Shown here piece by piece: positions 26,265 through 37,690 of a stretch of DNA of 64,000 nt. The notes under the pieces are model-generated. The model was not told the DNA's origin and did no database searches. It saw nothing but the letters and a program-made list of their open reading frames with translations. The translations under genes and the position numbers were made by a program. The stretch lies in NCBI RefSeq assembly GCF_000230715.2, contig NC_019792.1, positions 1,302,001-1,366,000 on the forward strand. Reading direction: 5' to 3'. The stretch is from Natronobacterium gregoryi SP2 (GTDB lineage: Archaea; Halobacteriota; Halobacteria; Halobacteriales; Natrialbaceae). Every line of letters begins with the position of its first letter. The first letter of the stretch is position 1.

Positions 26265-27267
26265 ACGCTCTTCTGTAGGAGATTGTTGATACTGCTCAGC
26301 TGTCGCTGTAGAATCGAAGAGAGCAAGGACACCGCGTCAGCGGTGTCCGTTAGGCATGATCCCGCTAGATGTGTTTGGGTCGGAATCGGTCGCAGCGGAC
26401 CTGTTAGAGCAGGTTCGCTGGCGTAACGGTGTTACTTGCCCTCGCTGCCGTTCTGACCTGACGGTCAAGAACGGCAGCTATGGGCACTTTCAGCGCTATC
26501 TCTGTAAGAATTGCGACCGCACGTTCAGCGACAAGACCGGCACAATCTTCGCCCATTCGAAAGTCGCACTCAGAAAGTGGCTGTTCTCGATTTACGCGTT
26601 TCTCCGGTTTAACACGAGTCTTCGTCAACTTCAGATAGAGATCGACGTCCAGTACAAAACGATATATCAGCGCGTCGAGCGCTTCACGAAGGCGCTTGAT
26701 GCACCTTCGCTTGACCTTGTCGGACCGGTCGAAATCGATGAAGTCTACGTTTCTGCAGGGCTGAAAGGCCGCGAGCGCGACCAAGAGTCGCGCTCGCGTG
26801 GCCTGTCCACGCGTGGGCGAGGAACGTACGAGCAGGACAAACCGCCGGTGTTTACGATCGTCGATCGTGGCACCGGCGACCGATACGTGATCCCAGCGAA
26901 ATCAGCCGACGAATCGACGATTCGGCTCCTTCTCGAAAACCGTCAGAAGGAGCCACTGACCGTCTACACTGACGGATTTCGTGCCTACGATCCACTGGCC
27001 GAGGACGACGCATTCGACCGCGAATACGTCGTCCACGGCGACGGCGAATACGCCAACGAAAACGTACACGTCAACACCTGCGAGAGCCACGGATCGCTGC
27101 TGCGACCGTGGCTCTCGCCTCATCGAGGCATCTCAAAAGACAAGCTCACACAGTATCTCCGAGCGTTCCAACTTCGACGAAAGCTACTGCGGAAACCAGG
27201 GAGAGAAGCGCTCAAACACGCTATCAAAGCGACGCTATGAGATCAACAAAGTGCTACACAAGAGCGT
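26265..27267 (+). mobile_element. intact IS1595-family (ISH4-like) insertion sequence
   Basis: 1,003 bp bounded by 26-bp inverted repeats matching at 22 positions: left acgctcttctgtaggagatt from 26265, and right, read on the minus strand, acgctcttgtgtagcacttt from 27267. The length equals that of ISH4 as I remember it. The expected 8-bp target duplication is absent: left flank CCCAGTTG, right flank TGTAGTGT. The flanks therefore probably come from two different insertion events joined by deletion. Confidence 0.82.
26356..27240 (+). CDS. tnp: IS1595-family transposase
   Basis: A 294-residue transposase. The N-terminal zinc ribbon has CPRC (residues about 29-32) and CKNC (52-55). The DDE-type core shows VEIDEVYVSAG, TVYTDGFRAYD and VHVNTCESHGSLLRPWL followed by HRGISKDKLTQYLRAFQLRR. 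All elements of the family are present, so it is probably functional. A perfect hairpin (arms 9 bp, loop gtca, 26327-26348) sits 8 bp before the ATG, and two more lie inside the gene at 26770-26798 and 27081-27117. Confidence 0.9.
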   Translation: MIPLDVFGSESVAADLLEQVRWRNGVTCPRCRSDLTVKNGSYGHFQRYLCKNCDRTFSDKTGTIFAHSKVALRKWLFSIYAFLRFNTSLRQLQIEIDVQYKTIYQRVERFTKALDAPSLDLVGPVEIDEVYVSAGLKGRERDQESRSRGLSTRGRGTYEQDKPPVFTIVDRGTGDRYVIPAKSADESTIRLLLENRQKEPLTVYTDGFRAYDPLAEDDAFDREYVVHGDGEYANENVHVNTCESHGSLLRPWLSPHRGISKDKLTQYLRAFQLRRKLLRKPGREALKHAIKATL

Positions 27268-27292
27268 TGTAGTGTTACCACTCAGCAGAATG

Positions 27293-27328
27293 AAAAAAGC
27301 CACGGGCACCTCGACGGTACCCGTGGCT
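27293..27328 (-). terminator. intrinsic-type terminator of the rRNA operon
   Basis: On the minus strand, a hairpin with 13-bp arms (agccacgggtacc pairing with ggtgcccgtggct, one G-T pair) and a 5-nt loop is followed by six T. It lies 25 bp beyond the 3' end of 5S rRNA and 25 bp from the IS right end. Confidence 0.8.
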
Positions 27329-27352
27329 CTCGAACCGATATCTACAGTATGA

Positions 27353-27474
27353 GTGGGGCGGCGAATCGACGTTCCCAGAGGGTCTCCCACTCCAGTAGTT
27401 GCCGATACGCGGGCGGGCTTATCTTCCGTGTTCGGGATGGGTACGGGAGGAACCCCGCCGCTCTGGCCGCCTAA
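27353..27474 (-). rRNA. rrf: 5S ribosomal RNA
   Basis: About 122 nt. The 5' end TTAGGCGGCCAGAGCGGCGG pairs with the 3' end GCCGCC. The loop region CCCATCCCGAACACGGAAG is the archaeal 5S signature. The 5' end abuts a tRNA-like element and the 3' end is uncertain by a few bases. Confidence 0.92.
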
Positions 27475-27522
27475 CGCCGACTCGCGGAATCGAACCGCGA
27501 CCATACCAAGGTCGGTCAGGCG
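27475..27522 (-). ncRNA. tRNA-like processing element before 5S rRNA
   Basis: On the minus strand, CGCC(U)GAC pairs with GUCGGCG to form a 7-bp acceptor-like stem, and CGCGG-UUCGAUU-CCGCG forms a perfect T-arm with a 7-nt T-loop matching TTCRANY. The acceptor stem ends exactly at the first base of 5S. In Haloferax volcanii a tRNA-like element at this place directs tRNase Z cleavage that makes the 5S 5' end. The D-arm and anticodon arm are missing, so it is not a tRNA gene. Confidence 0.75.
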
Positions 27523-27530
27523 AAACCGTC

Positions 27531-27574
27531 TGTACGTGTAGTCCAGTTTGCGTCTGGACCCGTTCCCGGGTCAC
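27531..27574 (-). promoter_or_regulatory. 23S rRNA processing stem, 3' strand (bulge-helix-bulge)
   Basis: It pairs with 30551-30594. A 21-bp stem, then a 4-bp helix (ACGC with GCGU) flanked by 3-nt bulges AAA here and CCA in the leader, then a 16-bp stem CUGGACUACACGUACA. This is the exact bulge-helix-bulge target of archaeal splicing endonuclease. Confidence 0.85.
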
Positions 27575-27597
27575 AGATCCAATGCGATAAGTTATGA

Positions 27598-30511
<2,914 letters not shown>

Positions 30512-30550
30512 TTCATCGGATCGGCGTGACATCCGAAGATGCCACGTAGA

Positions 30551-30594
30551 GTGACCCGGGAACGGATCCAGTGGACGCCTGGACTACACGTACA
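30551..30594 (-). promoter_or_regulatory. 23S rRNA processing stem, 5' strand (bulge-helix-bulge)
   Basis: The leader strand of the 23S stem. Pairing partner at 27531-27574; bulge CCA (30572-30574), 4-bp helix 30575-30578, outer stem 30579-30594. The last base of the outer stem and one base in the inner stem vary but remain mostly paired. Confidence 0.85.
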
Positions 30595-30741
30595 CACGGT
30601 CTCATCTGCATCGCTGTCGACTGCAGCGTGCATTAACCCTTCCCACCCGCGTTTGCACGGGGTGGTGCATCGGTTGCGGTCGGATTGAATCGAGTGTCGT
30701 CTCCCACTTAAGGGACACGATTGGCGATTCACTCCGAGTCA

Positions 30742-30813
30742 TGGACCCACTGGGATTCGAACCCAGGGCATCCTCCTTGCAAAGGAGGCACTCTCCCACT
30801 GAGCTATGGGCCC
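30742..30813 (-). tRNA. trnA: tRNA-Ala (anticodon TGC)
   Basis: A 72-nt cloverleaf in the 16S-23S spacer. Acceptor GGGCCCA with TGGGTCC plus discriminator A, D-arm AGCTCAGTGGGAGAGT, anticodon arm CCTCC-TTTGCAA-GGAGG, T-arm CCTGGGTTCGAATCCCAG. The 3' CCA is not encoded beyond the discriminator. Its placement is the standard archaeal one. Confidence 0.96.
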
Positions 30814-30853
30814 ACCCCTCTCGCGGCTTCGACCGCGAGAGGGAACTAGGTGG

Positions 30854-30884
30854 TAGCCTCGACAGTTCAAAGGTGCCCGATCGG
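30854..30884 (-). promoter_or_regulatory. 16S rRNA processing stem, 3' strand (bulge-helix-bulge)
   Basis: It pairs with 32530-32560: a 9-bp stem CCGAUCGGG, a 4-bp helix CACC with GGUG, 3-nt bulges UUU here and ACG in the leader, and a 15-bp stem GAACUGUCGAGGCUA. All pairs are Watson-Crick. Confidence 0.87.
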
Positions 30885-30967
30885 CCGACGATGGGTCGAT
30901 CGAACGCGGACTGCGTGACCCAAAAGGTCACGACTTGTGGGCTGGGGCGACGCCCCAGTCCCGGTCT

Positions 30968-32440
<1,473 letters not shown>

Positions 32441-32529
32441 GCTCTTTTCCCCGACACGTGTCGGGGAGGTATTGGCGGTGACAAGGGTGTCACACTCTAT
32501 TGTCCACGTTCGATGACACCAATCGAAGA

Positions 32530-32560
32530 CCGATCGGGCGTCACCGAACTGTCGAGGCTA
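32530..32560 (-). promoter_or_regulatory. 16S rRNA processing stem, 5' strand (bulge-helix-bulge)
   Basis: The leader strand of the 16S stem, 90 nt before mature 16S. Outer stem 32546-32560, helix 32542-32545, bulge 32539-32541, inner stem 32530-32538; the partner is at 30854-30884. Confidence 0.87.
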
Positions 32561-32638
32561 ACATCAGATCCCATCTGTACGGAAGACCGCAGGGGTGGAA
32601 TCCTCATCTCCTTCGGACGATATCCTAGGTCTCGAGGG

Positions 32639-32647
32639 GTACTTAAC
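32639..32647 (-). promoter_or_regulatory. rRNA promoter, proximal TATA box
   Basis: On the minus strand GTTAAGTAC preceded by TTCGAAGGG (TTCGA at 32651-32655), the haloarchaeal rRNA promoter arrangement. Predicted transcription start near 32615. Confidence 0.6.
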
Positions 32648-32728
32648 CCCTTCGAACCCTGACCGTCCGGGTCGACGAAGCCAGTCGGCCTCGCCGAAGC
32701 GTTCGTGTTCACATCCAACACCACGTAT

Positions 32729-32738
32729 GTACTTAAGG
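32729..32738 (-). promoter_or_regulatory. rRNA promoter, second TATA box
   Basis: On the minus strand CCTTAAGTAC preceded by TCCGACG. The same plan as the proximal promoter, about 90 bp further upstream. Predicted start near 32705. Confidence 0.6.
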
Positions 32739-32810
32739 GCGTCGGATCGTCATCGAGCCGGAATTCGCATCCGGCGCGACAGTTCACGATCTCAACTGAA
32801 CGCCCTGGAA

Positions 32811-32820
32811 CGTATAAAGG
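32811..32820 (-). promoter_or_regulatory. rRNA promoter, third TATA box
   Basis: On the minus strand CCTTTATACG preceded by TTCCGAACCAATG. About 82 bp beyond the second box. Predicted start near 32788. Confidence 0.6.
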
Positions 32821-32970
32821 CATTGGTTCGGAACCAGACCGTGGTTCACGGCAACGCCCCCAGACGTGATCGAACGGGAGTTGGATGTCATGCCTACCTC
32901 CGTGCCATCAGGCCGGAGGGAACGTGGCGAATGTGCCACGTCGTTCGCGTTCATACGAAATAGCGAGTGC

Positions 32971-32980
32971 ATATATAAGC
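32971..32980 (-). promoter_or_regulatory. rRNA promoter, distal TATA box
   Basis: On the minus strand GCTTATATAT preceded by TTCGACGG. The strongest TATA match of the four. Predicted start near 32950. The rest of 32441-33318 holds leader sequence and no gene. Confidence 0.65.
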
Positions 32981-33318
32981 CCGTCGAACGAGTTGCGGTT
33001 CGAAACTCGATACCACGTCACTGCTTTCCCGCATTTCCACGACGTATCCACTATCGAGTCGGTGACATCGCTCGAGAATCGAGATATCGCGCGGGCGGAG
33101 GCCGGCCAGTCATCCCGCCCTTGCAGACGCAGTCGGACCGGATGAGACCCGCGCGTTCGCACTCGAGTGCGGACGGTCAAGAAGCGTTCGGTCCGCTCGG
33201 TCAGCGGGGAAAGACGGCGTTCGATCGGCCGAACGGATTCGTATACATACCAGTTGTGGCCCAGGTAGCGAAACCGCATCGATGCCGATAAACCACGTGC
33301 GTCGCAAGGGACGTACGA

Positions 33319-33696
33319 ATGGTCCGGGACCCGATCACTTCGGAGTCGGCACCGTCGGCGGAGGATATTTGCTCCGCGCTGGACGATCCCGACTGTCGAG
33401 AAATCATCCGGAATCTCGAAGAGCCCATGACGGCCTCGGAGCTTACGAAGGAGTGTGACATCCCGCAGTCGACCTTGTATCGGAAGCTCGAGTTGCTGAC
33501 GGATTCGACGCTGCTCGAGGAGACGACGGAGATTCGCCGTGACGGCCATCATGCGAGCAAGTACGCGGTTGCGTTCGAAGATATCACGCTGTCGCTGGAC
33601 GAGAACCGCGATCTAGCCGTCCAGATCGAGCGGCCGTCCCGGACGGCAGACGAGCGGCTCGCCGAGCTGTGGTCAGAGGTGCGAAAGGAAACATGA
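33319..33696 (+). CDS. winged-helix regulator paired with a DUF7521 membrane protein
   Basis: A 125-residue protein. After a short acidic lead, DDPDCREIIRNLEEPMTASE is helix 1-2 of an ArsR/GntR-like winged helix and LTKECDIPQSTLYRKLELLT is the recognition helix, with a wing at TEIRRDGHHASKYAV. It is a DNA-binding regulator of the haloarchaeal HTH type. ATGA overlap joins it to the membrane protein gene. A TATA-like CCGATAAACC lies about 30 nt before the ATG. The target is unknown; autoregulation of the pair is plausible. Confidence 0.82.
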   Translation: MVRDPITSESAPSAEDICSALDDPDCREIIRNLEEPMTASELTKECDIPQSTLYRKLELLTDSTLLEETTEIRRDGHHASKYAVAFEDITLSLDENRDLAVQIERPSRTADERLAELWSEVRKET

Positions 33697-33995
33697 GTCC
33701 CTACGAGACGGCGACGTTGGAGGTTGCGCTGGCGCTGGCGCTGGCGCTGGTCAAGACGCTCGTGCTCGCGGTCGGTAGTCTCATTACCTATTTTGCTTTC
33801 AAAGCGTACCGACGGACGAGACAGCGGGCACTCGGTTTCCTCACTCTTGGGTTCGGCCTCGTGACACTTGGACTCGTCTTTGCGGGGCTGCTCTACGAGA
33901 TACTGGGGGTGTCGCTCGTGATGGGAGTCTTGCTTGAGAGCGTGCTGGTTCTTGCGGGGTTCGTGATAATCGCGTATTCGCTGTACGTTCAGTGA
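33693..33995 (+). CDS. small membrane protein, DUF7521 type
   Basis: A 100-residue protein of three hydrophobic helices (TLVLAVGSLITYFAFKAYRR region, LGFLTLGFGLVTLGLVFAG, LLESVLVLAGFVIIAYSLYV). I recognise the haloarchaeal wHTH plus DUF7521 gene pair. The start ATG at 33693 overlaps the preceding stop (ATGA). The 5' end carries four tandem copies of GCTGGC coding for alternating Leu-Ala. It may act as a membrane signal input for the regulator, which is inference. Confidence 0.75.
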   Translation: MSPYETATLEVALALALALVKTLVLAVGSLITYFAFKAYRRTRQRALGFLTLGFGLVTLGLVFAGLLYEILGVSLVMGVLLESVLVLAGFVIIAYSLYVQ

Positions 33996-34058
33996 GGGTG
34001 GATAGATCTGTTGTTGCGATTCGGGTTGCTTGACGGTCGGAACTAACGCATGCAGTAG

Positions 34059-34146
34059 CTAGTGGCGGTCCAAGCCTGAACTGATGGGTCGAATCTGGCG
34101 GTGTGGCCCGATTCGACCCGTCAGTCGACGGTTGGGACGGTACTAG
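34059..34146. repeat. CTAG-flanked inverted-repeat element, type B, copy 2
   Basis: An 88-bp element: ctagtggcggtccaagcctg at the left and, on the other strand, ctagtaccgtcccaaccgtc at the right. Inner arms gggtcgaat/attcgaccc. Nearly identical to 54356-54443 and 54524-54611. It shares its right CTAG with the next element. Confidence 0.8.
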
Positions 34147-34228
34147 TGCTTTGGCAAGCCTGAACGGATGAGTGAAACCGAATGCGGTCGTCTGGGTTCA
34201 CTCAGCAGTCGACGCTTGGCGGAGTACT
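34143..34228. repeat. CTAG-flanked inverted-repeat element, type C, copy 2
   Basis: An 86-bp element beginning ctagtgctttggcaagcctg and ending, on the other strand, agtactccgccaagcgtcga. It is the exact inverted counterpart of 54440-54527. The right CTAG is replaced by CTAT at the junction with the transposase remnant. Confidence 0.75.
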
Positions 34229-34560
34229 ATTTGAGGGCACGCTTGATGTTATGGCACACAGCAGAACGATTTCACGGAATGCATGGTACCAGTTTCGCGC
34301 ACGCACGGCGTCGCCGGGCGTACGATTGCTCACCGAGAAAACGGTCCCAGACAGACGCTCTCTGGCCGGGGAGCCTCATCGGTCAGGGCGTTGTGCAGGT
34401 GATCGGTGTGATAGACCTCACGAGGCTTGGTTGGCGCCCTTACGCCTTCTTCTCTCACCTGGTCGCGTAATTGCTGCCAATCGTAGTCTTTGTTAGTGGG
34501 CGAGTTGCTGGTCAAGCTGTGTGTCGCCACGAGGGTCTGGCGACCGGTCAAGGCTAGCTC
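34229..34560 (-). pseudogene. IS5-type transposase remnant
   Basis: Minus-strand reading gives DYDWQQLRDQVREEGVRAPT followed by KPREVYHTDHLHNALTDEA, and after a frame change RARNWYHAFREIVLLCA, then after another, HNIKRALK and a TAG stop. These are the catalytic-core and C-terminal motifs of haloarchaeal IS5-type transposases (YDWxELR, RTWFGQFREIVLxxAVRNI). The N-terminal half and the middle Glu region are lost and at least two frameshifts are present. The remaining flank to 34602 holds nothing else. Confidence 0.65.
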
Positions 34561-34602
34561 TCACTCGCGACGTTTCGAGTGAAACCAGCAACGGTGGTGC
34601 GG

Positions 34603-36063
34603 TCACCGATTCAGCGTGTGGATCGCGTGGCCGAGCGCGTTCTCGGCGGCTTCCATGACCGACTCCGACAGCGTCGGGTGGGCGTGGACGGTCGAGGCGA
34701 CGTCCTCGAGGGTCGCACCGAGTTCGATCGCGAGGCCGAGTTCGGCGACCAGTTCGGAGGCTTCGGGAGCGACAATGCCGGCGCCGAGGACGTATCCCCC
34801 CTCTTTTTCGGCGACGATTTTGACGAAGCCGTCGGGTTCATCCATCGTGAGTGCACGCCCGCTGGCTCGCAGCGGAAACTCGCCGGTTACCGTTTCGAAT
34901 CCAGCGTCCTCGGCTTCGGATTTGGTCATGCCGACGGTCGCGATTTCGGGATCGGTAAAGACGACCGCGGGCATGGCTTGGTGGTCGCTCGCGGCCGGCT
35001 CGCCGGCGATGACCTCGGCAGCAACCTGTCCTTCGGCACTGCCCTTGTGAGCGAGCATCGGTTCGCCCGCGACATCGCCGACGGCGAAAATGTGGTCGAC
35101 GCTCGTGCGCGCACGCGAGTCAGTTTCGATGAAGCCGTTGTCGTCGGTCTCGACGCCGGCCTCCTCGAGTCCGAGCGTGTCCGAGACTGGCTGTCGACCG
35201 ACGGCGACCAGTACCTTCTCGGCGTCGAGTTCGAGGGCGTCGGCCTCGACGGCTTCGGCACCGCCGTCGGTGGCAGCCTGCTTTGCTGGTTCGGCGGTGA
35301 CGCGGATGTCGTCGCCGTTTTCGTTCCATTCTGAGGCGGTGTAGCCGAACTCGAACTCGATACCGAGGTCGTCGGCGCGTTGCTTGACCGGCCGTTTGAG
35401 GTCGTCGTCGTAGCCCGGCAGGATCGAGTCGAGCATCTCGACGACGGTGACGTCGGTGCCGAGTTTGGCGAAGACGCTCGCCAGTTCCATGCCGATGTAG
35501 CCGGCCCCGACGACGACCAGCGACTCGGGGACGGACTCGAGGTCGAGTGCGTCTTTCGAACTCAACACGGGTTCGTCGTCGTACGAGAAGTTCGGAATCT
35601 CGATGGGGCGCGAGCCGGTGGCAACGATGGCGTGTTCGAACTCGAGGGTTTCGGAACCCTGGCCGTCGCCGCTGTGTGAAATACGGGCGGTGTTCTCGTC
35701 GGCGAAGGTGGCGGTGCCCTCGAGTAGGTTCACCTGGTTTGCCTTGCAGAGTTTTTCGACGCCGCCGGTGAGTTGGTCGACGACGTCGTCTTTCCAGCCG
35801 ATCAGTCCCGCCATGTCGACTGCGGGGTCGGCGTGGATACCCATCTCTTCGGCGTGGCGGGCCTCGTGGGCGATGTCTGTTGCCGTAATCAGTGCCTTCG
35901 AGGGGATACAGCCGTAGTTCAGGCAGGTGCCGCCGTAGGCGTCTTTTTCGACGAGCGTTACGTCCAGGTCGAGCTGTCCGGCCCGGATCGCGGCGACGTA
36001 GCCGGCAGGTCCAGCACCGACGACCAGTACGTCCGTTCCGGTGGTGACATCTCCAACGACCAT
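34603..36063 (-). CDS. lpdA: dihydrolipoyl dehydrogenase (E3)
   Basis: A 486-residue flavoprotein disulfide reductase. The FAD motif VLVVGAGPAGYVAA is at residues 12-25, the redox-active cysteines GGTCLNYGCIP are C47 and C52, the NAD motif VVVGAGYIGMELASVFAKLG is near 185, and the second FAD motif HIFAVGDVAG is near 325. The catalytic His-Glu pair is in VHAHPTLSESVMEA. It reoxidises dihydrolipoamide on E2. It is the last gene of the E1alpha-E1beta-E2-E3 operon, 48 bp after E2, and is annotated at full length. Confidence 0.96.
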   Translation of the reverse strand: MVVGDVTTGTDVLVVGAGPAGYVAAIRAGQLDLDVTLVEKDAYGGTCLNYGCIPSKALITATDIAHEARHAEEMGIHADPAVDMAGLIGWKDDVVDQLTGGVEKLCKANQVNLLEGTATFADENTARISHSGDGQGSETLEFEHAIVATGSRPIEIPNFSYDDEPVLSSKDALDLESVPESLVVVGAGYIGMELASVFAKLGTDVTVVEMLDSILPGYDDDLKRPVKQRADDLGIEFEFGYTASEWNENGDDIRVTAEPAKQAATDGGAEAVEADALELDAEKVLVAVGRQPVSDTLGLEEAGVETDDNGFIETDSRARTSVDHIFAVGDVAGEPMLAHKGSAEGQVAAEVIAGEPAASDHQAMPAVVFTDPEIATVGMTKSEAEDAGFETVTGEFPLRASGRALTMDEPDGFVKIVAEKEGGYVLGAGIVAPEASELVAELGLAIELGATLEDVASTVHAHPTLSESVMEAAENALGHAIHTLNR

Positions 36064-36111
36064 TTACGCTCCCTCCGTCGGGTTGGGTTGTCGTGTCATA
36101 GGGTATCTCGG

Positions 36112-37689
36112 TTACTCCAGCAGTAGTAGGTTCGGGTTCTCGAGGTACTCGAGTACCTTGTTCGTAAACTGTGCGCCGACGGCACCGTCGATCAGCCGGT
36201 GGTCGAAGGATAGCGACAGTGTCATCACGGAACGCGGTTCGATCCGTTCCTCGCCGTCTGTCTCGATGACGCGGGGCTTGCGCTTGATCTCGCCGACTGC
36301 GAGGATGCCCGACTCGGGGTAGTTCAGGATCGGCGTCGCGTACTCGCCACCGATGCCGCCGATGTTGGTGATCGTGAACGTCGATCCCTGCAGTTCGTCG
36401 GGTGCGATCGAGCGTTCGCGGGCCTTCTCGACGAGTTCGTTCATCTCCGAGGAGATCTGGAGCAGTCCCTTGCCGTCGGCGTTTTCGAGCACCGGCACCA
36501 TCAGTCCGACATCGGTCGCGGTGGCGACGCCGACGTTGTAGTAGTCGCGGTAGACGATCTCCTCGTTTTCCTCGTCGATCACCGCGTTCATCTCGGGGAA
36601 CTCCTTCAGTGCGGCGACGACGGCCTTCGTGATAAAGGGCATGTAGGTCAGGTGGATGCCCTTCTCCTCGGCCCGCGGTTTGAGTTCTTCGCGGGTTTCG
36701 ACGAGTTCGGTCACGTCGACCTCGTCGTGGTGGGTGACGTGGGGTGCGCTGTACTTGGACTCGACCATCGCGTCGGCGATGGTCTTGCGCACGCCACGGA
36801 ACGGCTCGCGACGCTCGCGCTCGCCGGGTTCGAAATCGGCGCTCTTCTGCCCGACCGGTTCGCCGGCCTCGACAGCCTGTCGGTCGGCTTCCTGGGCCTG
36901 CTGCTGTGCCTGGGCGTACTTGCGGACAGCCTCGGGCGTGACGAACGGTTCGCCGTCGCGCTGTTCGCTCGCCGGGACCGCGTCGATGTCGACGCCTTCC
37001 TCTTCGGCGATTCGCCGGGTCGCAGGTGCAGCGAGGGTGCGGTCGCGGTCGGCCGATTCGACGGACTGGGGTGCCTGAGAGGCCCCGGTCGTCGCAGCGC
37101 CACCAGTGCTCGAGGTCGCACTCGCGGCGGTTTCGGTCGCTCCAGCCCCGGCTTCAGTGCCACTCGAGGCCGTCGATTCGGCCTGTTCGGGCTCCGGTGC
37201 GGTACCGGCGGCTGCCCCGACGTCCGCTGCAGTGATCCGGCCGCCCGGACCCGACCCCTCGAGTGTGGTGAGGTCGACGCTCTCTTCGCGGGCCAGTCGG
37301 CGGACGCGTGGCGGCGCGAAGACGCGGTCGGTCGGCGTCGCGACTTCGTCGGTGTCGCCGCCGGTCGCGCCGGGGCTGCCGGCGGGGTCGGCCTCCGTCT
37401 CGGCCGTCGCTTCCTCGCCGGTGTCAGCCGCAGCCTCGGCGTCGTCCTCGCCCTCTACCTCGAAGGTGATGAAGACGTCGCCGACCGGGATCACGTCGCC
37501 TTCCTCGTAGTGACGGTCCTGAACGGTCCCGGTGACCGGTGCAGGTACCTCCACGAGGGCCTTGTCGGTCTCGACCTCCGCGACCGGTTGGTCCTCGCTG
37601 ACGGTGTCGCCTTCTTCGACGAGCCACGAGACCAGTTCGCCCTCGGCGACTCCTTCGCCGACGTCGGGAAGCTTGAATTCTCGGACCAT
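36112..37689 (-). CDS. 2-oxoacid dehydrogenase dihydrolipoamide acyltransferase (E2)
   Basis: A 525-residue E2. Lipoyl domain at residues 1-80 with lipoyl-lysine K43 in ETDKALVEV. A first E3/E1-binding domain lies near 124-157 (APPRVRRLAREESVDLTTLE), a second PSBD-like segment near 220-258 (APATRRIAEEEGVDIDAVPA), and the catalytic acyltransferase domain from about 285, with SLSFDHRLIDGA near the end. Long Ala/Glu/Thr linkers separate the domains. It transfers acyl groups to CoA. In Haloferax, relatives lack shown pyruvate activity, so the substrate is open (branched-chain acids are candidates). Confidence 0.94.
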   Translation of the reverse strand: MVREFKLPDVGEGVAEGELVSWLVEEGDTVSEDQPVAEVETDKALVEVPAPVTGTVQDRHYEEGDVIPVGDVFITFEVEGEDDAEAAADTGEEATAETEADPAGSPGATGGDTDEVATPTDRVFAPPRVRRLAREESVDLTTLEGSGPGGRITAADVGAAAGTAPEPEQAESTASSGTEAGAGATETAASATSSTGGAATTGASQAPQSVESADRDRTLAAPATRRIAEEEGVDIDAVPASEQRDGEPFVTPEAVRKYAQAQQQAQEADRQAVEAGEPVGQKSADFEPGERERREPFRGVRKTIADAMVESKYSAPHVTHHDEVDVTELVETREELKPRAEEKGIHLTYMPFITKAVVAALKEFPEMNAVIDEENEEIVYRDYYNVGVATATDVGLMVPVLENADGKGLLQISSEMNELVEKARERSIAPDELQGSTFTITNIGGIGGEYATPILNYPESGILAVGEIKRKPRVIETDGEERIEPRSVMTLSLSFDHRLIDGAVGAQFTNKVLEYLENPNLLLLE

Positions 37690-37690
37690 G

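Noticed and set aside
26163-26354. First reading of the roughly 96-bp duplication before the transposase as a simple tandem repeat
   Set aside because: The second unit matches the IS terminal inverted repeat and start codon region, so it is two IS left ends, not a tandem repeat.
27475-27553. A tRNA gene between 23S and 5S
   Set aside because: Only a T-arm and acceptor-like stem are present; no D-arm or anticodon arm can be drawn, so it is called a processing element.
34182-34496. Plus-strand open frame over the IS5 remnant
   Set aside because: The minus strand carries recognisable transposase motifs; the plus frame is its shadow.
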